From Streptomyces deccanensis (GTDB lineage: Bacteria > Actinomycetota > Actinomycetes > Streptomycetales > Streptomycetaceae): a stretch of 64,000 bases of DNA. Shown piece by piece: positions 10,820 through 18,534 of this stretch (position 1 is the stretch's first letter; each line of letters opens with the position of its first letter). A program made the position numbers and the translations under genes. The notes beneath the pieces are model-generated. The model worked only from the letters and a program-made list of their open reading frames with translations. It did not search any database and was not told the origin of the DNA. The DNA is taken from contig NZ_CP092431.1 in assembly GCF_022385335.1 (NCBI RefSeq), positions 9,796,001 through 9,860,000 of the forward strand, in the 5' to 3' direction.

Positions 10820-11806
10820 GTGAGCAACGTGGAAGTGGAACCCGCGGCACTGGCATGCGGGTCACCCGTCGGCGGCGACCGCTCGGCCGAGGAACCCCGG
10901 GTCGAGGTGCTGTCGGCGCGTGACGTGCCCTTGGGCGGGCCGCGCGCCCTGCGCGTACGCCGGACACTGCCGCAACGCGCCCGCACCCTGATCGGGGCCT
11001 GGTGCTTCGCCGACCACTACGGTCCCGTCGACGCGGGTGTCACGGGTATGGACGTACCACCGCATCCGCACACCGGTCTGCAGACGGCGAGCTGGCTGTT
11101 CAGCGGCGAGATCGAACACCGCGACACCCTCGGCACGCACGCCCTGGTCCGGCCCGGTGAGCTGAACCTCATGACCGGAGGTCACGGCATCGCCCACTCG
11201 GAGGTCTCCACCCCGAACACCACCGTCATCCATGGCGTCCAGCTGTGGGTGGCGTTGCCCGAGGAGCACCGCGACGCCGCTCGCGACTTCCAGCACCACG
11301 TGCCCGCCCCCGTGCGGGTCGACGGCGCCGAGCTCAAGGTCTTCCTCGGCTCGCTCGCCGGCAGCACGTCACCGGTGCGAACCTTCACACCGCTGCTCGG
11401 CGCCGAGATCACCCTCGAACCGCGGGCGACGGTCACCCTCGCGGTGGACCCCGCCTTCGAGCACGGACTGCTCGTGGACAGCGGGGACGTCCGTCTGGTC
11501 GACACCGTGCTGCGCCCCGCCGAACTCGGTTACGTTCCCTGCGGCGCGGACACCCTGACCGTGGTGAACGAGTCGGACGCCCCCGCGCGCACGGTCCTCC
11601 TCGGCGGCCCTCCCTTCGAGGAGGAGATCGTCATGTGGTGGAACTTCATCGGCCGCAGCCACGCCGACATCGTCCGCGCCCGGGAGGAGTGGCAGGCGGG
11701 CTCCGACCGCTTCGGCGAGGTCGAGGGCCATGCCGGACGCCGTCTTCCGGCCCCTGCCCTGCCGAACGCGGTCATCGCGCCGCGCGGGAACCCGGCGCGC
11801 CGCTGA
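10820..11806 (+). CDS. Pirin-family bicupin protein
   Basis: A 328-residue pirin-like protein. The N-terminal cupin carries the metal motif PPHPHTGLQTASWLFSGE (His-x-His) with a later ELNLMTGGHGIAHSE, which is the pirin signature. The C-terminal cupin is metal-free in most relatives. Bacterial pirins include quercetin 2,3-dioxygenases and redox-linked regulators; activity here is not predictable. GTG 10820 follows AAGGGG at proper spacing and is preferred over the in-frame ATG at 10802. The operator upstream ties it to the MarR/NmrA neighbours. Confidence 0.9.
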   Translation: MSNVEVEPAALACGSPVGGDRSAEEPRVEVLSARDVPLGGPRALRVRRTLPQRARTLIGAWCFADHYGPVDAGVTGMDVPPHPHTGLQTASWLFSGEIEHRDTLGTHALVRPGELNLMTGGHGIAHSEVSTPNTTVIHGVQLWVALPEEHRDAARDFQHHVPAPVRVDGAELKVFLGSLAGSTSPVRTFTPLLGAEITLEPRATVTLAVDPAFEHGLLVDSGDVRLVDTVLRPAELGYVPCGADTLTVVNESDAPARTVLLGGPPFEEEIVMWWNFIGRSHADIVRAREEWQAGSDRFGEVEGHAGRRLPAPALPNAVIAPRGNPARR

Positions 11807-12000
11807 CCTTCCGGTCCGCCCGCACGTGGCCGGGCGCGACGGGTGCTTGTCCCTCTGGAATAACCGGGCGTGGCAGCGTGCTGCACGAGCGCTCCCGGCA
11901 TGCGCCGGTGGGCGTGCGGCGCCCGTCGTGCCGTTCGAGCAACGGCGAGTCGCACTCCGGACCGTGTGAAGACACGTCCGGGAGAAGGAGGTAGGGAACC

Positions 12001-12429
12001 ATGACCGGCGACTTCAACATGTACCCGGCCGCCGACGGGGTGGCGCCCGACCGTTGGGCCAGCGCGCTGCACCTGTTCGACAACGGCGTCGGAGTGCCGC
12101 ACGAGGAGACCACCGCCGAGCGTTGGGAGCGTGCCCAACTGCTGTTCGGCGCGCGGGACTACATCGGTGCCGCGAAGTTGCTCGTCGACGTGGTCGAGGA
12201 GGTCCCGGAGCAGACGGGCCCCCGGCTGCTGCTGGCCCGCGCCTACTACCACTCCGCGCAACTGCGCCGCGCGGAGGACCAGTTGCGGGTGATCGTCGAG
12301 CGTGATCCGGTCGAGCACTACGCGCATCTGATGCTCGGGCGCACCCTGCAGCGTCAGGGACGGGCGGGCGAGGCGGAGCCCTGGCTGCGGATGGCCGGCG
12401 CGTTCGCGGGCGAGTTCCCCGACAGCTAA
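12001..12429 (+). CDS. Tetratricopeptide-repeat protein
   Basis: A 142-residue, probably all-helical protein. Residues about 40-135 read as two to three TPR-like helix pairs (WERAQLLFGARDYIGAAKLL; PRLLLARAYYHSAQLRRAED; AHLMLGRTLQRQGRAGEAEP). Such repeats mediate protein contacts. There is no signal peptide. A very strong GGAGAAGGAGG site precedes the ATG, which suggests high expression. The gene is monocistronic, ending in a perfect 13-bp hairpin. No neighbour hints at its partner. Confidence 0.85.
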   Translation: MTGDFNMYPAADGVAPDRWASALHLFDNGVGVPHEETTAERWERAQLLFGARDYIGAAKLLVDVVEEVPEQTGPRLLLARAYYHSAQLRRAEDQLRVIVERDPVEHYAHLMLGRTLQRQGRAGEAEPWLRMAGAFAGEFPDS

Positions 12430-12498
12430 TGAGCGGCAGGAGGGGCGAGCGTGAAGGGTGAGCATGAAGGGCGAGTCTCCGGGTAGACGGATTCCGCC

Positions 12499-12543
12499 GG
12501 GGAGGGACCGCGACACCTGGGGAGGTCGAAGCGGTCCCTCCCC
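12499..12543 (+). terminator. Terminator of the TPR gene
   Basis: A perfect 13-bp stem, GGGGAGGGACCGC with GCGGTCCCTCCCC, separated by 19 nt, 70 bp after the TPR stop codon. Confidence 0.65.
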
Positions 12544-12545
12544 TC

Positions 12546-12715
12546 TCTCGTGGGAGACCCCTTTCTCGTGGGAGATCGCGGGCATGACGCGGGCGTGAGG
12601 ATGGGGGCGGCCGTCCGCGGGTAGCTCCGCGCACCGGCACGTGGCGGCGCGTTGGGCCGGGCGTCGGCGTGACACTGAGTAGTGTCTTGTCCGCATAAAG
12701 GGAGCAATATCTCCC
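12546..12715. promoter_or_regulatory. Repeats and dyads in the coxB upstream region
   Basis: This part of a 366-bp gene-free stretch holds TCTCGTGGGAGA twice (12546-12557 and 12564-12575), each copy itself a dyad. Further on come the perfect dyad GACACTGAGTAGTGTC (12671-12686) and GGGAGCAATATCTCCC (12700-12715). The last two lie 80-125 bp before the coxB start and are the better operator candidates. No convincing promoter boxes were found. Confidence 0.3.
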
Positions 12716-12795
12716 ACCCTGCGTGATCGGTGAGAGGCCGCGACGTCTGCGGGTGATCTCCCGTCCGCGGGCTCGGACCCCCCGGAAGGCGCCAC

Positions 12796-13824
12796 GTGAG
12801 TTCCGACGGATGTGACCCATCGCCCCCATCACCCCCATCGTCCAGATCACCTGGATCGCCCCGACTTCACCCGTCGTCGCGACGCCGGATGCGTCGGGGG
12901 CTCACACGGGCTCTGGGCGCCGGACTGGTCCTGGCGACCACTTCCGGTTGCGAGGCCACATGGCGGGACTTCCCCCGCCTCGGCATGCCCACTCCGGTCA
13001 CGGAGGAGGCACCGCGCATCCTCTTCCTGTGGCAGGGCTCGTGGGCGGCCGCGCTCACCGTGGGCGCGCTGGTGTGGGGGCTGATCATCTGGGCGGCGAT
13101 CTTCCACCGGCGCAGCAGGACCGCGGTCGAGGTCCCCCCGCAGTCCCGCTACAACATGCCCATCGAAGTGCTGTACACCGTGGTGCCGCTGATCATCGTC
13201 TCGGTGCTCTTCTACTTCACGGCACGTGACGAGGCCGAACTCCTCGAACTCTCCGAGAAGCCCGCCCACACCGTGGGGGTGGTCGGCTTTCAGTGGAGCT
13301 GGGGCTTCAACTACGTCGAGGACGTGGACGGCGACGCCGGGACGGGCGACGCGAAGGCGGACCCGGACATGGGCATCGTCCCGGACAGATACCGGGACGC
13401 CTTCCCCGCGGGCGCCGAGGGCGTCTTCGACGTCGGTGTTCCCGGCGCTCGCAACCCGCAGAACGGCAACCCCGGTCCCACCCTGTGGCTGGCGAAGGGG
13501 GAGAAGGTCCGGTTCGTGCTGTCCTCGCGAGACGTCATCCACTCCTTCTGGGTGTTGCCGTTCCTGATGAAGCAGGACGTCTTCCCCGGTCACAACGTCA
13601 ATGTCTTCGAGGTGACGCCGACGGCTGAGGGCACGTTCCGGGGCAAGTGCGCCGAGCTCTGCGGCGTCGACCACGCGCGCATGCTGTTCAACGTCAAGGT
13701 CGTCTCTCCCGAGCGCTACCGGCAGCACCTGCGCGAGCTGGCCGACAAGGGGCAGCGCGGCTTCATCCCGGCGGGCATCGAGGTCTCCGACCCGGCCAGG
13801 AACAACGAGCCGCGCAAACTCTGA
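12796..13824 (+). CDS. coxB: Cytochrome c oxidase subunit II, stand-alone copy
   Basis: A 342-residue membrane-anchored CuA subunit. A lipobox-like ATTSGC places a possible lipidated Cys at 52, after an atypically long N-terminal tail. Transmembrane helices lie at about 76-103 and 121-142. The CuA ligands are all present: His249, Cys285, Glu287, Cys289, His293 and Met296 (CAELCGVDHARM). The periplasmic domain includes the acidic insert usual in streptomycete subunit II. No ctaD, ctaE or Rieske gene is nearby, so this is probably a second copy. GTG 12796 follows GGAAGG. Confidence 0.93.
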   Translation: MSSDGCDPSPPSPPSSRSPGSPRLHPSSRRRMRRGLTRALGAGLVLATTSGCEATWRDFPRLGMPTPVTEEAPRILFLWQGSWAAALTVGALVWGLIIWAAIFHRRSRTAVEVPPQSRYNMPIEVLYTVVPLIIVSVLFYFTARDEAELLELSEKPAHTVGVVGFQWSWGFNYVEDVDGDAGTGDAKADPDMGIVPDRYRDAFPAGAEGVFDVGVPGARNPQNGNPGPTLWLAKGEKVRFVLSSRDVIHSFWVLPFLMKQDVFPGHNVNVFEVTPTAEGTFRGKCAELCGVDHARMLFNVKVVSPERYRQHLRELADKGQRGFIPAGIEVSDPARNNEPRKL

Positions 13825-13882
13825 GCGGCGCCCCACCGCCCTGGTCCAGCCCTCGTGAGGTCCGGGGAGGGCGGAGCGGCCC

Positions 13883-13904
13883 GACCACGGGTCCGCCCGT
13901 GGTC
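13883..13904 (+). terminator. Hairpin after coxB
   Basis: GACCACGGG and CCCGTGGTC form a perfect 9-bp stem with a 4-nt loop, between coxB and the convergent gene ending at 13903. It may serve both directions. Confidence 0.55.
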
Positions 13905-14379
13905 ATCGGCCGTGTGCGTCTCCCCGGGGAAGGGGCCCGGCATCGGCGTGACGGCCGTGCTGGCGGGAGGCGTGGCGCTGTCCGGGTCCGGGACCGCTGC
14001 GGGCGGCGAGGAGGTCGGCGACGGCACCGGTGGCGAACGAGTAGACGGTCTTGTGCAGGACGTCCACGACGAGTTCCTTGCGGGGCCAGGTGGCGGGCGG
14101 TGCGCCCACACCGGTCGCGTTCTCCAGAATCTGGTCGTTGGTCAGGCGGACCACGGTGAACTGCGCGGAGGCGAGGGGGCCGCGCAGCCCGGCCTGCGCC
14201 ATGAGGGAGCGCACCACTCCGAGCAGGGCGGCCTGGCCGTGATGCATGGCCCAGTTGACAGCCAACGGCTGTTTTGCGGGACGCTCCGGGAGTCCCGTCA
14301 GACGCTGGAGGACCCGAGCGGGGACATGGGAGTCGGGTCGGCCGGTGACCGCCTGTTCGATCTTCTCGCCGAGAGTCAT
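13903..14379 (-). CDS. Small protein of unknown function
   Basis: A 158-residue protein. ATG 14379 has a clear GGAGG site and begins MTLGEKIEQAVTGRPDSHVP. The middle is moderately hydrophobic (ALLGVVRSLMAQAGLRGPLA), and ELVVDVLHKTVYSFATGAVA could be a membrane-associated helix. The last 25 residues are His/Arg/Gly-rich and low in complexity. I do not recognise the family. It lies 74 bp downstream of a DUF1360 gene on the same strand, probably cotranscribed with it and the SPW gene. Confidence 0.6.
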   Translation of the reverse strand: MTLGEKIEQAVTGRPDSHVPARVLQRLTGLPERPAKQPLAVNWAMHHGQAALLGVVRSLMAQAGLRGPLASAQFTVVRLTNDQILENATGVGAPPATWPRKELVVDVLHKTVYSFATGAVADLLAARSGPGPGQRHASRQHGRHADAGPLPRGDAHGR

Positions 14380-14453
14380 CACGACGCCTCCGGCGCTGCC
14401 GAGGACGCATGGGTCGGTCGGGCACATGGGTCGAAGGGGTGGCCGTTCGGGGG

Positions 14454-14999
14454 TCAGTCGTCGTCGGTCGCCCTGCTCATGAGCGCGCCGTAGGCGAGTT
14501 GCAGGGCGTCCGCTCCGGCCAGGGCGGCGAGGGCGCCCATGGCGGTGCGCGTCCCGCGCGGCCAGAGCAGTCGGCTCGCGGTGAGAGTCGACGCGACCCA
14601 CACGCTCATGCAGAAGGGACAGGTCACCAGCTCGCCCACGGTGTCCTTGCCCTCCTCGGGCCGCGCCTCCTCGTGCAGTTCGGCGGGACCCTGCGGGCCG
14701 ACGAACGTCGTGAAGGGCGCCCGCAGCGGACTGGTGACCGCCGCCTTGCTCAGCAGCCGGCTCAGCCGGAACGTGGCCACCGAGGTGAGCACGACGTCCC
14801 AGGGCTCGGGACGTTCGGGCAGAGGGCGCCCCCGGAGACGTACCGCTGTGATCCAGGCCGCCGTGTAGACCCCGAAGCCGGCCATGGCCGCCAGATACCC
14901 GCCGAGCGGCCGGTCCTGCCCGGCCGCGTAGCGGCGCTCCGTACGTTCCGCGAGCCTGTGCAGGCGGTTCACGAGATGGCTGTCAGTGGTCGCGCCCAT
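14454..14999 (-). CDS. DUF1360 membrane protein
   Basis: A 181-residue protein of the DUF1360 type. Two hydrophobic segments (AAMAGFGVYTAAWITAV near 38-54; MGALAALAGADALQLAYGAL near the end) flank the family hallmark TCPFCMSVWVAS, which holds a CPFC pair. Another marker is SRLLSKAAVTSPLRAPFT. Function is unknown; relatives are found in spore-formers and actinobacteria and are predicted to be membrane-bound. It sits between the SPW gene and an unknown gene on the same strand. Confidence 0.8.
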   Translation of the reverse strand: MGATTDSHLVNRLHRLAERTERRYAAGQDRPLGGYLAAMAGFGVYTAAWITAVRLRGRPLPERPEPWDVVLTSVATFRLSRLLSKAAVTSPLRAPFTTFVGPQGPAELHEEARPEEGKDTVGELVTCPFCMSVWVASTLTASRLLWPRGTRTAMGALAALAGADALQLAYGALMSRATDDD

Positions 15000-15095
15000 G
15001 GAATCGCCCCGCCTCCGTCACGTCGTGTCGGCGGGTGGGTCCCCGCTTGCCGAGAGGGCAAACAGGGACCCGCCGTGGCCGGCCGTGCCCGCGTG

Positions 15096-15566
15096 TCAGC
15101 GGGCTGTTCGCGCGCGACGGCTCCGGCCGCCCCTGTCCGTCTCGCCCGCAGCCGCGCTCGCGGCCAGGGCGCACAGGAGGGCGACGACGCCGACGATGAC
15201 GTTGTTGACGACCGTGCGTGTGGTGTCCACGTTCCCCGCGACCATCCACGGTGCGATCACGGTCCAGAGACCGAGCAGCGCGGCCGTCCACGCTCGTGCG
15301 TGCGTGCGCTCGTAGGCGTGGCCGAAGCCGCTCAGCAGGAACGTGTAGGCGATGCCGGTGATCAGGTTGTTGATGGCCAGGGTGCCGAAGTCGTTGAACC
15401 CCGCGATCCAGGGCGAGGCCGCCAGGTACAGGCCGGTGATGAGGGCCATCGCCTCGACGGCCTGACCCTGCTGGCTCGAGGCCGCCCGTTCGGCCCGAGC
15501 ATGGCGTTCCCGCATCTCCTGGATGTCTGGGTGCGACTCCAGGGTGCTATGGGTCCGTTCGGTCAT
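15096..15566 (-). CDS. SPW repeat membrane protein
   Basis: A 156-residue membrane protein with two SPW-type repeats: ASPWIAGF near residue 52 and IAPWMVAG near 103. Each sits at the start of a pair of hydrophobic helices, giving about four transmembrane segments. The N-terminal 40 residues are charged and probably cytoplasmic; the C-terminus is Arg-rich. Function of SPW proteins is unknown. ATG 15566 follows AAGGAGG, so I prefer it over an upstream in-frame start. It leads the minus-strand group SPW - DUF1360 - unknown. Confidence 0.85.
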   Translation of the reverse strand: MTERTHSTLESHPDIQEMRERHARAERAASSQQGQAVEAMALITGLYLAASPWIAGFNDFGTLAINNLITGIAYTFLLSGFGHAYERTHARAWTAALLGLWTVIAPWMVAGNVDTTRTVVNNVIVGVVALLCALAASAAAGETDRGGRSRRARTAR

Positions 15567-15645
15567 GCCCCGCCTCCTTCGCCAGGGGGCCACGGTCCGT
15601 GTCCCCGGTGGTGCCCGGGTACCCAGCGGGAGAGCGCGAACCGTG

Positions 15646-16614
15646 CTAAACGGAACAGGGCCGTCCGGTCCGGCACCCTTCTGCGGGCCACCGATCGCTC
15701 AGGCGGCGTCCGGGCGGATGACCGCACGCACGCAGCCGTCCTTCTTGTGCTTGAACAGGTCGTACGCGGTGGGAGCCCGGTCGGGCGCGACGGTGTGCGT
15801 GGCCAGGTGGGCGGTGCTCAGGTCCCCGGCGGCCAGTCGGTCGCGGCGCGTGACGCCGCGCGTACCACTGGACGGCCAGCGTCACGGCGAGGGCGATCTC
15901 CACCAGGTCCCCGCCGTAGTACATCAGTTGCGCACCGGTGCGCAGATCGGCAGCCGTGAAGTCCGTGCCGGGCGGCGGTGCCCCGTACAGCCCCTTGGCG
16001 AGTACGGCGTGGGCGGCACCGGCGGCCAGCAACGCGGATCCGCGCAGGGCGAGGCTCCGACGTCGCCGCACGGGATCGAGCTGACAGACCGCGAAGGTGA
16101 AGAGCAGCCCGGCTGCCAGCACATGCGCCTGCGTCACGGCATTCAGCAGGGGCTGGCGGTGGGTCGCGGCGAAAAGCCCGGTACGGTGCAGCAGCCACAG
16201 ACCGCCGAGGTCCACCACGGCCGCCACCGGCGGCAGGAGCAGCACGGCGACGGGCCGCGCGTGCGCCGCGGCGGGCAGGGCCCTCCGCAGAGGGCCGGGT
16301 GGCAGGGCCCGTAGCGCCAGGGTCAGGGGCCGGCCCAGGACGAGAAGCAGAGGCGCCGCCATGCCGACCACCAGATGCCGGGTGACGTGCGAGGTGAACG
16401 GCCCTCCCGGCGGTTCTGCGGTCATCGCCCAGGCCACGGCCAGACAGCCGGTGGTGAAGACCGCGTCCCTCGGCCAGGGCCATGCGTCGCCGCGTCGCCC
16501 CAGACGGCGCGCGGCCAGCAGGTACGCCGCGCACGCCAGGAGCGCGCCTGCCGTGACGCACCATCCGGCCAGGTCGTGCCAGGCCGGGCCGGGGTGGATG
16601 TGCTCCGGTGTCAT
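15646..16614 (-). CDS. CtaG-like cytochrome oxidase assembly membrane protein, altered C-terminus
   Basis: A 322-residue product as read, of the caa3-type CtaG family: a polytopic membrane protein linked to copper and oxidase assembly. About seven hydrophobic segments can be seen between residues 15 and 250. Family residues include HVTRHLVVGMAAPLLLVLGR and the paired histidines in VTQAHVLAAGLLF. After about residue 257 the sequence loses family character and reads out of frame through a dehydrogenase relic, so the natural C-terminus was replaced by a recombination. It overlaps the DUF2243 stop by 4 nt (ATGA), implying coupled translation. Confidence 0.8.
   Translation of the reverse strand: MTPEHIHPGPAWHDLAGWCVTAGALLACAAYLLAARRLGRRGDAWPWPRDAVFTTGCLAVAWAMTAEPPGGPFTSHVTRHLVVGMAAPLLLVLGRPLTLALRALPPGPLRRALPAAAHARPVAVLLLPPVAAVVDLGGLWLLHRTGLFAATHRQPLLNAVTQAHVLAAGLLFTFAVCQLDPVRRRRSLALRGSALLAAGAAHAVLAKGLYGAPPPGTDFTAADLRTGAQLMYYGGDLVEIALAVTLAVQWYARRHAPRPTGRRGPEHRPPGHAHRRARPGSHRVRPVQAQEGRLRACGHPPGRRLSDRWPAEGCRTGRPCSV
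15699..15836 (-). pseudogene. C-terminal relic of a zinc-dependent alcohol dehydrogenase
   Basis: In the frame one step away from the CtaG-like gene, the minus strand reads LAAGDLSTAHLATHTVAPDR, then APTAYDLFKHKKDGCVRAVI, and then stops. This is the characteristic C-terminal end of medium-chain zinc alcohol/formaldehyde dehydrogenases, with its AYDLFKxKxDGC motif. Only about 45 residues remain and there is no start. The rest of the gene was lost at the junction now forming the CtaG-like 3' end. Confidence 0.7.
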
Positions 16615-17096
16615 GTCGTCGGCTCTGCCCGGGAGCGGCGTGCCGCGCGGAGGGCCAGGGTGCAGCCGATGAGGAGCAGAGCGAGACCGCCGAGGTTCCA
16701 GGCCCAGTCGTAGGGGGTGACATCGGTTCCGTAGCGGATCTGGTGCAGCCGTAGCAGCTTGTGGTCGACGACACCGTCGAAGAGCTGGAAGGCGCCCAGC
16801 CCGATGAAGAGGCCCGCCCGCGCATGGGCGGCGGCCAGGGCGCGACGGCGGCGCAGGTCGGCGTAGAGGAAGAAGCCGGCGACCAGGGCCAGCAGCTCGG
16901 CGGTGTGCAGCAGGCCGTCGGAGAGCAGGCCGATGTCGGTGGTCGAACGGTCGTAGAAGTGGTGCCAGGCCAGGAGCTGGTGGAAGACGATCTCGTCGAC
17001 GGCGGCCATCAGCGCCGCGCCGATCAGGGCGCAGACGGCCAGGGACCTGCGCGGTTCCGGGCGCGGACGGCGGAGGGGACGCTCCGGGTCGTTCAT
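16611..17096 (-). CDS. DUF2243 membrane protein
   Basis: A 161-residue polytopic membrane protein of the DUF2243 type with four hydrophobic helices. Diagnostic conserved histidine motifs are present: DEIVFHQLLAWHHFYDRS in the first loop, LLHTAEL, and FDGVVDHKLLRLHQIRYG. These histidines suggest metal binding, but function is unproven. It is the first gene of a two-gene unit with the CtaG-like gene, overlapping it by 4 nt. This pairing fits a shared role in copper or oxidase handling. Confidence 0.85.
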   Translation of the reverse strand: MNDPERPLRRPRPEPRRSLAVCALIGAALMAAVDEIVFHQLLAWHHFYDRSTTDIGLLSDGLLHTAELLALVAGFFLYADLRRRRALAAAHARAGLFIGLGAFQLFDGVVDHKLLRLHQIRYGTDVTPYDWAWNLGGLALLLIGCTLALRAARRSRAEPTT

Positions 17097-17179
17097 GCGG
17101 CGGCCCTGCCTTCCTGCTCGCGTTCCCGTCGACCGGGTGGACCCCGAGTACCCGCGACGCGGCGATGACGCGTGCGCGT

Positions 17180-17249
17180 GGGAAGGGCGAGCAGGGAAGG
17201 GCGAGCCGGGAAGGGCGAGCCGGGAAGGACGAGCAGGGAGGGACGAGCC
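17180..17249. repeat. Five tandem 14-bp repeats
   Basis: The unit GGGAAGGGCGAGCM occurs five times head to tail, three copies near perfect and the last two with one or two changes. It lies 84-153 bp upstream of the DUF2243 start in a gene-free region of about 500 bp (17097-17597). The unit is not a multiple of three. Confidence 0.8.
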
Positions 17250-17427
17250 GGAGCTTGAAACCGCTGGTCACCCCGCGTCAGCCGACCCCGGCGCCGTGGC
17301 TGTGTGCGAGGTCGCTGGGGGAGGGCCCTGCCGACGGTCGGCGTGCTGCCGCCGCGTAACCGTGCCGGTGTCACTCCTGGGCGCCAGGTAGCGGCCGACC
17401 GTCGGCTCGGCTCCCCCGCTTCGATCA

Positions 17428-17440
17428 TTGCACAGTGCAA
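17428..17440. promoter_or_regulatory. Perfect dyad TTGCAC-A-GTGCAA
   Basis: A 13-bp perfect inverted repeat in an AT-richer patch of the gene-free stretch upstream of the DUF2243/CtaG-like pair. It looks like an operator. Nothing nearby identifies the protein that binds it, and no clear promoter boxes accompany it. Confidence 0.4.
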
Positions 17441-17597
17441 AGATGGTCGCCAGTCGTCCGCCCCTTCGAACCGCCTTTTCTGGGTGCCCCTTTGGGGCGG
17501 AGTCCTCTGAGGAAAGGGTGGGCGCTTGCGCGCGCCGGAGAGGCTGGGCCGGGCGGGGCGGTTGCCCCGACGCCGGCACGGTCGGCCGTCGTGTCTC

Positions 17598-18302
17598 CTA
17601 CTTGGGGGCCACGTCCTCCTCGACCTCCTGGAAGGTGGAGGCGTCGACGAGCCCCGTGTCCTCCAGGACCTCCATGTGGTCCAGGACGGTCTGGTTGGCC
17701 TGACGGGCGTGGCGGCGGATGAGGTCGTTCTGGGTGGCGGCCCGGACCTCACCGATCGTGGCGAAGATCTTGCCGTGTGAGGCACGGAGGACATTGGCGA
17801 AGAGCTTGTCGAACTCCTCGCCCTGCGCGTTCTCCAGATTCCGGACCCACTGCTGCTGTTCCTCGGTGGCCTCGTCGGGGAGCTCCACACCGAGGATGTC
17901 GGCGTCCTCGCGCACGAGCTGGTCGAGTTTGCTGTGCCCGTCGATGAGATGGTCCCCGGCCCGCTTCACGGTCTCGTTGGAGGCGTGGGTCTGGGCGAGT
18001 CGGCCGGCCGGGATCTCCCAGAGGCCGGCCTGGCGTACCTTGACGAGGAACTCACGGTCCACATCGGTCACGGTGAGGTCGGCGCCGCCGCTCTGGCCCG
18101 TCGCCGTCTGTCCGGCGCCGCCTGTGGCGACATGGCCGCCGGCGTGCTGGGCCTGGCCCGCGATCGTCGGGTTGGCCGAGGCCTCGTCGCTGCCCGCCCT
18201 GATCGCGATGACGGCCGCGGCTATCACGGCGCAGACGGCGGCGATGATCGTGACGGTCCGCCTCGACGTCCGCGTGGGCACCGCGTGTCGGTTCGCATGC
18301 AT
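17598..18302 (-). CDS. DUF4142 exported protein
   Basis: A 234-residue protein. An Arg-rich start and a hydrophobic stretch (VTIIAAVCAVIAAAVIAIRA, about residues 17-36) make a signal anchor, so the domain is outside the membrane. A Gly/Gln-rich linker follows, then the DUF4142 helical domain from about 75. That domain carries DREFLVKVRQAGLWEI, a His-containing LIDGHSKLDQL and the ending QTVLDHMEVLED. Such proteins are ferritin-fold-like and of unknown role. ATG 18302 has GGGAG upstream. It is divergent from the secreted protease, with 232 bp of shared promoter space. Confidence 0.85.
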   Translation of the reverse strand: MHANRHAVPTRTSRRTVTIIAAVCAVIAAAVIAIRAGSDEASANPTIAGQAQHAGGHVATGGAGQTATGQSGGADLTVTDVDREFLVKVRQAGLWEIPAGRLAQTHASNETVKRAGDHLIDGHSKLDQLVREDADILGVELPDEATEEQQQWVRNLENAQGEEFDKLFANVLRASHGKIFATIGEVRAATQNDLIRRHARQANQTVLDHMEVLEDTGLVDASTFQEVEEDVAPK

Positions 18303-18534
18303 GTGTTCTCCCGGTCGGGTAGAGAGTTCCTCCAGGTCGATAGGAGTGGACACCTGTTGCGGCTGGCACGGCACGCAGCGAGGAATACGCGGGAGAGCGC
18401 GGAGTCGTTCAGGGCTGTGCCTCGCGGGCGTAAATTTCGCGCCCATTGTGACGTGTACCTGTCCAAATTGCGGGTGGGGTGGCACCCTGCGTTGCGCGAG
18501 ATCGTCCTCGTCCCCCACCGCACAAGGAGTACGC

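Noticed and set aside
17093..17890. A 265-codon minus-strand frame through the DUF4142 3' end and repeat region
   Set aside because: Composition is Ser/Arg/Pro-rich, the repeat tract is not in codon units, and it overlaps a better gene in another frame.
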